Source: Lamellibrachia satsuma (Eukaryota > Annelida > Polychaeta > Sabellida > Siboglinidae). From it: 64,000 nucleotides of DNA. Where the stretch lies: contig BSQZ01000029.1 of assembly GCA_033239005.1 (NCBI GenBank), positions 5,193,501-5,257,500 of the forward strand, read 5' to 3'. The notes under the pieces were generated by a model. It did no database searches. It had not been told where the DNA came from and worked only from the letters and a program-made list of their open reading frames with translations. This document shows, piece after piece, positions 1-11,258 of this stretch. Position numbers and translations under genes: made by a program. The stretch's first letter is position 1. The number at the start of each line of letters is the position of its first letter.

Positions 1-2060
1 AAGAACAAAAGGATTAAAATGAACATAGTGCAGTGCTACGCCCCAACCAATGACAAGACTGACAAAACCAAAGATGAATTCTACAACCAACTCCTTGATA
101 TCATGAGCAATTTAGGGGATAGAAACATCAGCATGATTATGGGGGATTTCAATGCAAAGATTGGATCGGACAAACAAGGATATGAAGATGTGATGGGGGT
201 TCATGGGCTGGGTGTGATGAATGACAATGGGGAGCGGTTTGTGAATGCCTGTGCAATAAACAACATTGTGATTGGGGGAAGTGTGTTCACACACAAAAGA
301 ATACATAAGGTGACATGGGTATCTCCTGACCAAGTCATTGAAAATCAGATAGACCACATTGGCATAAACAAAATGTGTAGAAGATCGCTACAAGATGTGC
401 GTGTGAAGAGAGGCACTGACGTTGCGTCTGATCACCACCTAGTAACAGCCAGGCTAAAACTCAAGGTAAGAAGAAATGGAGTAGAACAAGAAAGATGAAA
501 GGCAAGTTATAATGTGGATTTCCTGAAGGATCCAAGCACAGCAGGAGAATATAAAGTCGTATTAGCTAATAGATTCAAAGTCCTGCAAGAGCTGTGTGAT
601 GAAGATGAGGTAGTAGACATCAACAGCCAATGGAGTCACATCAATGATGCAGTAAACACCAGAGATAATTGGCAGAAGGAAACCCCAACAGAAAGACTGG
701 ATTTCAGTAGAAACAATGAGGAAAATACAGACCAGAAGAGACAAGAAGGAAGCAGTCAACAGCAGCCGCACAAGGGCGGCAAAGGTAATAGCTCAGAAAG
801 AGCACACTGCAGCAAATAGAGAGGTGAAGAAAAGTGTCAAAACAGACAAAAGGAACTTCGTGGAGGGACTTGCATAAGAGGCAGAAAAAGCAGCAGCCAG
901 CAGGAACACGAAGCTACTTTATGATACAACAAGGAAGTTAGCCGGAAAGTTTAAGAAATCAGAGCGGCTAATCAGAGACAAAAATGGGAGGGTCCTGATG
1001 GGTGCAGACAAACAGCTTAACAGATGGGCAGAGCATTTTGAAGAGCTGCTCAACAGACCAACACTGCAGAATCAACCAGACATCCTACCAGCTGAGACAG
1101 ATCTCCCAATAGACTGTAATAAACCCACTAGAGAAGAGATAAAAAAGGCAATCGCACATATGAAAAATGGGAAAGTAGCAGGCCCTGATGGTATCCCTGC
1201 AGAAGCACTAAAGGCAAATGTAAATACTTCAGTAGAAATGCTGTACAGTCTTTTTGAGATCTGGGAAAAAGAAGAAATTCCAGCAGAATGGAAAGAAGGT
1301 TACCTTATCAAGATGCAGGACAAAACAACTGGCATTGATTTCAGCACGGGTTAGGTTGAAAATCAACAAATGGAAAACAAAGATCCTGAGAACAAATGCT
1401 ACTTGCGAAACACCAATCTTGCTTGAAGGAGAGACACTGGAAGAGGTTAGAGATTTCAGATATTTAGGCAGCATAGTGGATACGCATGGAGGGACAGAGG
1501 CTGATGTAAAGAAAAGGATCAGCAGAGCAAGGGTAGCTTTCCACCTGTTGAGAAATGTGTTGAAGTCAAAGGTAATTGGAGAAACCACAAAAATACGCTT
1601 GTTTAACACAAATGTAAAGTCCATGTTGCTGTACAGAGCAGAAACGTGGCGAATAAACAAGACCACTCTGATAAGGATCCAGACATTTGTCAACCATTGC
1701 CTGCGAAGAATTCTGCGAATACACTGGATGGACAAGGTGAGCAACAAAGACCTCTGGGATATAACACACCAAGCCCAAATAGAGATAGAGATCCTTAAGA
1801 GGAGATGGGGATGGCTTGGCCACACCTTGAGAAAGCCAAGCAAAAAATGTAACCAGACAGGTCCTGACATGGAACCCCCAAGGCAAGAGAAAGAGGGGGA
1901 GACCAAAAAACACCTGGCGGTGTGACCTCGAGGCAGACGTCAAGCAAACAGGAAATGGCTGGCAACAACTGGAGAGGATTGCCCAAGACAGGAGGCGCTG
2001 GAGAAATGTTGTGGATGGCCTATGCTCCAGGAGGAGTTAAGGGCCTAAGTGAGTGAAGTG
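1..2060 (+). mobile_element. RTE-like LINE, internally deleted, entering from outside the window
   Basis: This is a non-LTR retrotransposon relic. The 5' part is the end of an apurinic-type endonuclease domain: CYAPTND near 40, MGDFNAKIG near 140, and ASDHHLV near 420. After in-frame stops at about 496 and 817 comes the reverse-transcriptase N-terminal region (NGKVAGPDGIPAEAL, about 1165-1210). The frame then jumps at about 1305-1315 from the EGYLIK block straight to MQDKTT, so the RT palm with its FADD catalytic motif is missing. The C-terminal part is kept: FRYLGSIVD about 1455, [13 protein letters not shown] about 1800-1835, and a frameshifted end about 1930-2035. The 3' terminus is a short GTGAA/GTGAG-type tail near 2048-2066, which is normal for RTE elements. 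It cannot encode a working enzyme. Confidence 0.85.
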
Positions 2061-2067
2061 AAGTGAT

Positions 2068-2290
2068 ACCTGGTAGGCCATTAACGACTCCTTTCCACCA
2101 GACATTGATTGGGGCTTGCATTTCCAGGTTATTCCGTTACTACTGCAATCTCTTCAGTAGTTGTTTTCTAGCCTTCCCCTTTTCTTGTTGCCTTGAGGGT
2201 TCTGTGTAAGTGCCTGTCTGGTGATGTGCTGTCTTGCGTTTCTAAGAGTATGGCCAATCTATTCTACTGTCCATAAGCCCCCACTAAACT
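2068..2290 (-). mobile_element. RTE-like LINE 3' fragment
   Basis: Read on the minus strand, this stretch translates with frameshifts to the extreme C-terminus of an RTE-type polyprotein. It has a degenerate GHTLR block near 2250, then a TRQALTQNPQGNKKRGR block (about 2170-2235), and ends near 2070-2090. It abuts the tail of the plus-strand element, so two LINE 3' ends meet tail to tail. It is too short and too broken to code. Confidence 0.6.
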
Positions 2291-2499
2291 TCTATCTGAT
2301 GTAATGTTACAAATATGTGCACATAATTATTGGCATTTTTTATTACGGTAAAAAATCTTGTCAATTAAAAGTGAATATAATACCATTTTATATATTGTTT
2401 AAGTTATCAGATATACACCAGAATGTATGTAATATAATATTCTTACAATCCTTGGTGAAATAGCAACCACATTACACATTGTAACTTAGACAGCAGGAC

Positions 2500-3188
2500 T
2501 ACGGACATTACAGAGTACACAAACACTGACAATACACTCAATAAAGGGACAGTGCACCAACATGATATAGGACATCAATGTTTGTTTCTTTATGTAACAC
2601 GTAGAGGAATAACAGTTATACAAACAATAATAGTTTGTGTGTTTGTATGATAATAATAACAAACAAAATGCAACCAAGTGCAGATATACAATCCTATAGA
2701 TCAGAGTGCATTGAAATAAAAGTTGTGACAAATACAATTAAATAGCTCACATGGGTTTTACAATAGTTGTTACAAATTCTTGGCTTTTCTCCATATGTTA
2801 CTTTACTTAATAATGTTTATTGTGTCTTTACAGCATCAAAATAAAAAGACAAGTGACAGTGGAAATGAAAAATATGATGATTCCAACATACGACATCGAG
2901 GTTTGTTTCTTTATGTAATGCATATAAGAATAAATGTTATGCAAACAATAATAGTTTATTTGTGTTTGTATAATAATTATAATGTACAAGATCGTGCTTA
3001 TTGAAGAAAAAAATCCAAGTAAGGGCAGATATACAACCCTAGTTACAAAGCTATAGCTTGCAGTGCATTTAAATAAAAGTTGTGACAAATGCAATTAAAC
3101 AGCTCACTTGGGGGTTACAACAGTTGTGAGAAATACCTGGTTTTTCTCCATATGTTACTTTATTTGAGCATTTAAATTTTTTATCGTG
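2500..3188 (+). repeat. Two diverged ~325-bp tandem units
   Basis: The text from about 2576 (GTTTGTTTCTTTATGTAA) recurs at about 2902. It is followed in both copies by CAAACAATAATAGTTT, a block near GTTGTGACAAAT, and CTCCATATGTTACTTTA. Unit 1 ends in TCTTTACAG followed by AAATGAAAAATATGATGATT (2866-2885). The corresponding end of unit 2 lies beyond the LINE inserted at 3197-5031, at about 5040-5090. The TCTTTACAG / exon-like / GTTTGT pattern could be a duplicated small exon, but no family is recognised. A related short block (GTGCAC...GATATAGGAC) occurs at about 2551 and about 5563. Confidence 0.6.
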
Positions 3189-3196
3189 TTTTACGA
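3189..3196. repeat. Target-site duplication, left copy
   Basis: TTTTACGA lies immediately outside the 3' end of the minus-strand LINE and matches 5032-5039. This is the host sequence duplicated at insertion. Confidence 0.6.
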
Positions 3197-5031
3197 CTCA
3201 CTTCTTCACTTCCCCTTCCCATAACCCGTAAGGATCGTTGGGGCACCACTGATGACTTTCTAACCAGCTCTCTCCAAGTTTCCCTGTTCTCGACAGCCCT
3301 CTGGGAGTCAGTGAACTCCATTCCTGTCCACTCTTTGATGTTGTCTTCCCATCTCTTCTTCTGTCTACCTCTTCATCTCCCCTCTCTTACAGTACCTTAC
3401 AAGATAGTCTTTGCAAGGCCAGATGATCGTGATACATGACCGTACCACTTCAGTTTATGCTTCTTAACTGTTGTAAGAAGATCGTAATATGGTCCGATGG
3501 CTTGTTTGATCTTGTTGCGGACAGCTTTGTTAGTAACGTGGTCTTTGTATGATATGCGCAAGATCTTCCGAAAGCATCTCATTTCCATGGCTTGTATCCT
3601 TTTCTGTATATCTGCTGAGAGGGTCCATGTTTCAGAAGCGTACAGAAAGATGGACATGACAAGGGAGCACATCAGCCTTATTTTCGAACTGACATTGATG
3701 TTTCTGTCGTTCCATAAGGGTTTCAACCTTGTTAGTGCTGCTGTTGTCTGTGCAATCCTGGCAAATATCTCCGGTTTGGAACCCTCATCTGTGCTAATTG
3801 ATCCCAAAGTACCTGAAGCTTTTTACTGTCTCAAGTCTCTGTCCATTAACTTTGACCTCTGTGCTGATGCCTTGTATGCTGTTTGTCATCAGTTTGGTCT
3901 TTTCGGCACTTCACCAAATTGGCTAGTTCTTGTTCATCTCCTGCTAAGCCATCAATGTCGTCAGCAAAACGAAGGTTGATGATTGTCCTGCCTCCAATGC
4001 TGACAGTGCCTTGATTGTTTCCTAAAGCATCAGTCATGGTCCTTTCCAGAAAAATGTTGAAGAGCGTTGGTGATAGTAGGCATCCTTGTCGAACTCCGAC
4101 TGTTCTTTGAAACCAGTCTCCTATGCTGCTGTTGAAGGTTATTGCACTGGTGGCATTGTCATATAGGTATTCAATGGTTCGGACAAGCTTGGAGCCAATG
4201 TTGTACTTCCACATGGTTGCCCATAGGGCCGCATGCCATACCTTATCAAAGGCCTTCTTGAAATCTATGAAGACATGATACAGGCTTTGCTGATGTTGAA
4301 GGTGTTTCTTGCAAAGGATTCTAAGGTTGAAGATCTGTTCACTGGTGCTCCGTCCTGCTCGAAAACCCGCTTGTTCTTCAGCGATGATCTCTTCTGCCTG
4401 GGGTTTGAGTCTGTTGAGTAGGATCTTCAACATGACTTTGCTCGGGTGGCTGATGAGGCTGATTGTTCTGTAATTTTGGCACATCTGTAGGTTGCCTTTC
4501 TTGAGAAGTGTGATGATCAGTGACTGAGTCCATGGGGTGGGCCATTCTCCTGTCTGCCAGATCTTGTTGCAGATTGTTGTAAGTGTAGTAATCAAAGCTT
4601 CTCCCCCAGCTTGAACCAATTCTGCTGGTATGTTATCAATTCCAGCTGACTTTCCTTTTTTCAGAGACTTTACTGCAGCCTCCACTTCCTCACAAAGAAT
4701 GGGGTAGCCGTCCTCTTCAGTAGTTTGTAGACAATTTAGTACTACTGGGTCTCCGTTGGTGTTGTGGCTGTACAGTTCTGACCAGTATTCTGTCCATCGA
4801 TTGAGGATCTGCTGTTTTTCTGCCAGGCATTTCCCTGATTTGTCTTGGATAGTGGTAGTTATCCCTTTCTTCACTGATGTCAGGTCTTTCACTATTTGAT
4901 AAGCCTTCTTGCTGTTGTTCTTGCTCAAGCTGTCTTCAATTTCACAGCATTGTTCTGCTATCCAGTTATCTTTTGCTCTTCTCATATTTTGTTTGATCTT
5001 CTTGTTGACTTCTCTGTATTTTGCTGCACGT
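3197..5031 (-). mobile_element. 5'-truncated BovB/RTE-like LINE with target-site duplication
   Basis: On the minus strand a 379-residue frame (4985 to 3846) carries reverse-transcriptase blocks in order: SAGIDNIPAELVQAGGEAL, a degenerate NYRTISLISH, QAGFRAGRST, the palm motif FIDFKKAFDKVW, the GVRQGCLLSPTLF block, and the catalytic NLRFADDIDGLAG. A frameshift near 3850 drops some residues. The C-terminal region resumes at 3807-3397 (SETWTL, MEMRCFRKILRISYKDHV, LKWYGHVSR) and runs in another frame to about 3200 (RWEDNIKEWTG, SSVVPQRS). The 5' end is truncated upstream of AAKYREVNKK at about 5030. TTTTACGA flanks both sides, so this is a genuine insertion into the older tandem repeat. Confidence 0.85.
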
Positions 5032-5039
5032 TTTTACGA
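5032..5039. repeat. Target-site duplication, right copy
   Basis: TTTTACGA repeats positions 3189-3196 exactly. The interrupted tandem unit continues directly after it (ATGTCGAAAGAAAAAGACCA). Confidence 0.6.
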
Positions 5040-5635
5040 TGTCGAAAGAAAAAGACCAGTGGCAGTGGAAATGAAAAATATGATGATTCCAGTATACAAT
5101 TCCAATTCCACTGCTTTCTCAAATTCTAATTCCACCCGATGTAATTCCCATTCCAATTCTTATTCCACTGCTTTCACATCGTCTAATTCTATAATTCCGA
5201 ATCAGCCTTCGATTCCACAATCAACATCGCCCCTACCAGTTGATTTTAAAAATAGATTACTCGTAAGCAAATCAGCCATGTCAGTGGAAATCAATAAAAA
5301 TCACTATGCAATTTTTTTTCAAAGTACCCAAAACTTTGTTGGCATTTGGTAAACCAAAATAAAAAAGGTATAATATATGATGTTTCAGATGACAGAGGTA
5401 TAACGTGATGTAAATGGACAACAGTTGGTGTCAGAAATGTTTACAATGAAGTGATGAAGCTGCAAAGACTAGCACACATTGACACCAACAACTGTCAAGT
5501 TCTGCTGGTTTTACCAATTTGGTGACAGTGACAGCAGTTTGCAACAGAAAGGAACAGTGCACTAAGAGGATATAGGACCTCGAGCCGAATCACTGAACGT
5601 CCGTGGAAACAGGAGTAAATATGGAAGTGAATTTA
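5040..5635 (+). other. Continuation of interrupted repeat unit and non-coding DNA
   Basis: The first ~70 bases complete the tandem unit broken by the LINE. A low-complexity run built on TTCCAATTC/TTCTAATTC follows (about 5095-5200). A frame is open to 5351 (Ser/Asn-rich, SNSTAFSNSNST), but its composition comes from the repeat and no domain is visible. The rest up to the zinc-finger array shows no clear coding region. A leader exon for the array could lie here but cannot be proved. Confidence 0.4.
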
Positions 5636-7930
5636 TAAACTAATACCAGTGAGAAACGATTCAAATGTGACACTTGTGGAAAACGCTTTTTTCAGAGTGG
5701 TCGTTTAAGTATACACATGCGCAAACACAATGGGCCTGAACCTTTTAATTGTGATGCTTGTGGAGAACAGAAACATGTGCGTTTCCATCCTAGGGAGAAA
5801 TCCTTTAAATGTGATTACTGTGGTGCACAGCTCAAATGTAGTGCTTGGAAGAACCATGTGCGTATCCATATTGGGGAAAAACCCTACAAATGTGATACTT
5901 GTAGTGCACATTTCACTCAGAGCAATGATTTACTGTCACATATCCGCACTCACACAGGTGTGAAACTCTACAAATGTGATACCTGTAGTGCACATTTCAC
6001 TCAAAGTGATGATTTATTGTCACATATCTTCACTCACACAGGTGTGAAACCCTACAAATGTGATACCTGTAGTGCACATTTCACTCAGAGTGATGATTTA
6101 TTGTCACATATCTTCACTCACACAGGTGTGAAACCCTACAAATGTGATACCTGTAGTGCACATTTCACTCAGAGCGATGATTTACTGTTACATATCCGCA
6201 CTCACACAGGTGTGAAACCCTACAAATGTGATACCTGTAATGCACATTTCACTCAGAGCGATGATTTACTGTTACATATCCGCACTCACACAGGTGTGAA
6301 ACTCTACAAATGTGACACCTGTAGTGCACATTTCACTCAAAGTGTTGATTTACTGTCATATCTTCACTCACACAGGTGTGAAACCCTACAAATGTGATAA
6401 CTGTGGGGTATAATTCTCGGGGAGTAATGATTTACAATCATATAATTATACGCACTCACACAGGTGAGGAAACCTACAAGTGTGACACACGTGGTGCACA
6501 ATTTTCAGAGTAAGCATTTACAGTCACATATGTGCACTCACACAGGTGAGAAACCCTACAAATGTGACACATGTGGTGCACAATTCGCTCAGAGTAGTAA
6601 TTTACAGGTACATACCCATACTCACACAGGTGAGAAACCCTACAACTGTAAAACTTGTGGAAAGCAGTTTTTACGGAGTGATGGCTTATGCCTACACATG
6701 CGCAGTCACAATGGTGCGGAACTGTTTACGCGCAATTCAGGGAGAACAGTTCACATGTAATATTGCTTTGAAGAAACATGTACATATCCATCCTAGGGAA
6801 AATCCTACAAATGTGATACCTGTGGTGCACAGTTTACCCGCAACAGTGATTGAAAAACACATGTCCCTTTCCACACTGGGGAGAAACCCTAGAAATGTGA
6901 TACTTGTGGCACACAGTTTACCCACAATTGTAATTTGAAGAGACATGTCTTAGTCCATACTGGGGAGAAACCCTACAAATGTGATATCTGTGGTGTACAG
7001 TTTATCTGAAATAGTGATTTGAAAACACATCTCTGTTTACATACTGGGTGGGGAGAAACCCTACAAATGTGATATTTGTAGTGCACAGTTTACCCAAAGT
7101 TGTAATTTGAAGAGACATTTCTTAGTCCATGCTGGGGAGAAACCCTACAAATGTGATATTTGTAGTGCACAGTTTACCCAAAGTTGTAATTTGAAGAGAC
7201 ATTTCGTAGTCCATGCTGGGGAGAAACCCTACAAATGTGATATTTGTAATGCACAGTTTACCCAAAGTTGTAATTTGAAGAGACATTTCTTAGTCCATGC
7301 TGGGGAGAAACCCTACAAATGTGATATTTGTAATGCACAGTTTACCCAAAGTTGTAATTTGAAGAGACATTTCTTAGTCCATGCTGGGGAGAAACCCTAC
7401 AAATGTGACATATGTGGTACACACTTCACTCAGAGTGGCCATTTACGGATACATATACGCACTCTCACAGGTGAGAAACCCTACAAATGTGATACCTGTG
7501 GTGCACACTTCACTCAGAGTAGCCATTTACGGTCACATATACGCACTCACACATGTGAGATACCGTACAAGTGTTTTACCTGTGGGGTACACTTCTCACG
7601 GTATGATCAATTACAGTCACATATGTGCACTCACACCGGTGAGTAACCCTACAAGTGTGATCTGTGGTGCACACTTCACATGTGGCACTAATTTACAGTC
7701 ACATATCCGCATTCACACAGGTGCGAAACCCTACAAATGTTTTACCTGTGGGGTACACTTCGCATGGTGTGGTCAATTACAGTCACAAATGTGCACTCAC
7801 ACCGGCGAGAAAACCTTCAAATGAAACATCTGTGATGCACACTTAAACCGCAGTAGTTTACAGTCACTTCTGGTCATGCACACGTGGTAACCCCTACTAA
7901 TGTGACACATGTGGGACACAGTTTGCTGGG
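5636..7930 (+). pseudogene. C2H2 zinc-finger array, frameshifted
   Basis: About 25 or more tandem 84-bp C2H2 fingers follow the C-x2-C-x12-H-x3-H plan with [12 protein letters not shown] linkers, a design that binds DNA in the nucleus. The first finger (CDTCGKRFFQSGRLSIH) starts near 5658. From 5880 to 6330 come about six near-identical fingers (CSAHFTQSDDLLSH), and from 7060 to 7400 about five of another type (CNAQFTQSCNLKRHF). The reading frame is broken. A 2-bp loss near 6357 ends the first frame at 6397. There are further stops or shifts near 6510, 6758, 6892, 7007 and 7045, and the lysine codon of the linker at about 7644 is TAA. No KRAB, BTB or SCAN domain is seen upstream. Either the array is dead or the cause is sequencing error; the number of breaks favours decay. 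Confidence 0.85.
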
Positions 7931-8790
7931 AGTAGTTCATTTAAGGAAAACAAAAGTCATGTTTTTTGGCCTGTGCACCTATTAGCATCTTAATTTCAAG
8001 GGTAGCACAATACTGTTAGATAACCTTACATCACAGATGAAATATTCACTAAGCTTGCCAGTAGGTTATATGGTCATGTTGTTTGCATCCAAACTCAACT
8101 ACTAAACTATTCCCCTGTCTGACTTATCCTGTTTGATTGACACTGCATTGGTTTTGTATATACCGGCGGCACTTAATATGGCACGCGGCAGTCTAGGTTA
8201 CCTGGTTTCACAGCACTCCACATGACCTTATCGATTGTTTAATGGAGACTTGACTTTAATCTCCACCTTTTATGTACATATGAGCATTCACACGGGTCAG
8301 AAACCCTTTAGATATAACATCAAAAATAGAAACAGCAATACTTTAAATTTGAATATGCACACTTGGACCATTGAAATGATTCAATAACACTGATAGAAAA
8401 GTATGTTGATGGCGTGGTAGTGTAAAGGTACATGTGTGCAGTCACACTGGTGAGAAACCATTTCTGTGCAACACCTGTGGAGCACTGATTGCATGCAATA
8501 TTATGCTGAAGACACCTCTCCGCATTCACACTGAGAACACAGCATTCCTCACATAGTGGTCACATATGTGCCCTCACACTGTTGATAAAGCATTTCGATA
8601 AGGAGCATGTGTTGTGCATTGTTCACATATTGGTCATTTATATGTGTGCACTTGCATGGGTGAGTAACCCTTCACTTGTAATGACTGTGTTGTGCACATT
8701 CACATGTCGTATGCAGCTTGTACACAATCTAATCAAACGAAACATGCACACTTTCACTACATTAATGCACATATGCACACTTACACTGCG
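7931..8790 (+). pseudogene. Eroded zinc-finger relics
   Basis: Finger fragments continue but are badly decayed. Examples are ATGAGCATTCACACGGGTCA near 8280, a better finger at about 8430-8540 (CNTCGALIACN...LRIHT), and linker-like text near 8660. Spacing and frames are lost. This is the oldest, distal end of the same array. Confidence 0.55.
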
Positions 8791-9185
8791 TCAATTTATC
8801 AAACTGAACATTTTCATGGTTGCTGCATCAACAGATTAAACAAAGGTGCTTCAGTGTGGTCATATGCATGGCTGCACTAGGTACTCTGTTAACACCGTGT
8901 GATTTGAATATTTATTTATCATACAATAGAAATGTGATGCTATTGATTATTGTTTATTGTGTATGTTTTTTGTGTTTAGTCACTGTAAGAATTTAAATTG
9001 CTCGGTATTGCAGCTATGTGCCAATTGATATTAATAGAAGAGTCACGGGAGAACGGGAAAATGGGGAAGATTTTTTGGACATATCATTAATATAACTGTA
9101 CCTGCCAACCACAAACAACTGGAAGGACCCTGGCATGTCAGTATCATGTAAAGCCACCAGAGGGTGCCACTATCAAATCCAATGT

Positions 9186-9262
9186 GGGACGCGTGGCATC
9201 GCGGTTAGAATATTGGACTCTCAATCGAGAGACAAGTGGTTCGAATCCTCTTGCTGATTGAA
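9186..9262 (+). mobile_element. tRNA-derived SINE head (Glu-like)
   Basis: Internal RNA polymerase III signals are present: an A-box-like TGGCATCGCGGTTAG (about 9193) and a B box GGTTCGAATCC (about 9239). An anticodon-like loop CTCTCAA gives CTC between imperfect stems. Acceptor ends do not pair and no terminator follows. It runs instead into an A/T-rich linker and the (AT)n array, so I call it a SINE or tRNA pseudogene rather than a working tRNA. Confidence 0.55.
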
Positions 9263-9301
9263 ACAATTCACACAATACAATGAAACAAATTTAATATATG
9301 C

Positions 9302-9451
<150 letters not shown>

Positions 9452-9476
9452 CATTGCTTTTATTTTTCCGAATAAT

Positions 9477-9590
9477 ACCTACACTGGCTTCACGTTTCGC
9501 CAGTGTCATTGTGGTCGGGCAGTAGCGGCTCGGACGAGGCCGAGGCAGCTTCTTGACCACAGTACCAGTGGCGACACAACAAAGGTAAAT
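9477..9590. other. Cluster of short inverted repeats
   Basis: ACACTGGC at 9481 pairs with GCCAGTGT ending at 9506. GTGGTC near 9511 pairs with GACCAC near 9556, and the enclosed GC-rich block (GGCTCGG / CCGAGGC) can pair with one mismatch. The base composition is far richer in G+C than the surroundings. It may be a SINE body or a MITE fragment; no family is recognised. Confidence 0.35.
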
Positions 9591-11215
9591 ATTAATTATG
9601 CTTTATTTTATTGTGTGTATTGTTTCAATATAAATTCAGTTTATCATTGTTGCGTATACATTGTATACACTTATCTAATTTGACTTATAACTTATGAGTT
9701 AGAATGTAAACTGAGTAATTGAGCCTGTATCAAGTCTAGACTATCCAGACTCCATCAGATAATGTAGTTAAGATCCATGCGCCATTATCATAAAGAGTTC
9801 CTATGAAAATGTGGATTGTATGAATTTCTATGAACACTTGTGTAGGGTTGAATGAGTGAAAATTATGTTTTTGTGCAGCGTGGTATCACAGCTTTCGGTG
9901 ATGGCGCTTACCAGTGGGTCACTGCCTGCACATAAAAATACAGGCGTCATTAGCATGTTAGTCGTATAAATGTCAAATCACTGTCTTATCTTAGCAGAAA
10001 TGTAGGAGTATCAGGTTTGGGATTTATTTGTGGAAGAATTAGGCGTGTCATTTTCACGAATTGTATACAACATGTATGTTAATAGAGATTAACTGTGCTA
10101 TCAAATTGCAAAGAAATTGAATTGTATGACACATTTTCCAGAAATCCAAAGAAACATTACAATGGTCGGATGTGGGAAAATCAATGACCACGGTGAGATG
10201 TAACTACTGTGATATTCGCTAGGGGACAGCACCTTAATAACCCCAACTTGTATAACTAATTACCAGGTTGCAGCATTATCATTTTGTTGCCACGAAAGTG
10301 CGTAATTTTGAAACTGGTCTTAGTTATTAGTACGGCATTATTTTGTTTGATGTTATGCATATTTGAGGTATTATGAGCAAAATAATATACGACATGTAGG
10401 ATTCTATACAGATGAAAATGTGAGTTAAAAGTTAAAACGTTTTTGTTGCTTTTCGTAACTTTTGATGTTTGTGAATAATTTGGCCAAACACCCTGAAATA
10501 AAAGTAATGAAACTGAACGACAAAAATAGTTTAAGCCATATATTTTCGCCCGCTTGACCCAGTAACACTTATGATAACAATATATAGGTGACACCTAAAC
10601 AGCTATTCCACATTTTCACTAGTTAAGGTAGCCGACTTCTGTGATATCAAAGTAATGAAATCTAAAATTTTAAAGGTTATTTGCAATCCATTAGACCCCA
10701 AAACCTAAAAAGGCAACAAAAGTTGGGGGTCCCGTGCAATTTTTCGAAATATATGACATTGTAAGTTGTCAGAAGCAAAATTACCAAAATACTGTATTTT
10801 GATCCTAATCAGCCATGGCACGAGGTATATTTACTATTCAAATATAAAACTTGCAGGAATATTGCAATTTGTCATGTTCATATTATATAAATCATAATAT
10901 GTCAAATATGTAAAAAAAAAACAATTGCACATTTATTATTTTATGCATTTTATTAAGTTGCTGTAAAACCGCATTTTAGCTAAATTTAAACAATATTCAA
11001 TATTTGACCAACACGCAATAATGTCACTTCAGTAAAATAAAAAGCCAAAATGTTCGTTTATTACTAAAAAGGCAAACAAAATCGGGGTTCCTTTGCAAAT
11101 GTTTGAAATAGCTCGGCAAAACAATAAAAAAATTATCAAAAGCCAAATTTTACCCACAAGGAGTAATGTCATCAATTATTTTAAGTAAAAGTTAGCCGAA
11201 ATGTTAATTTATTAT
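9591..11215. repeat. AT-rich non-coding DNA with degenerate direct repeats
   Basis: No gene is seen. Between about 10690 and 11215 diverged direct repeats are visible. AAAAAGGCAACAAAAGTTGG (10706) resembles AAAAAGGCAAACAAAATCGG (11065), and a block near AGTAAAATAAAAAGCCAAAATG (11032) resembles AAGTAAAAGTTAGCCGAAATG about 155 bases later. Confidence 0.45.
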
Positions 11216-11216
11216 T

Positions 11217-11256
<40 letters not shown>

Positions 11257-11258
11257 CA
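11216..11258. repeat. (ACGC)n microsatellite
   Basis: About ten ACGC units. It is one of about ten ACGC/GCGT arrays spread over the window. Confidence 0.95.
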
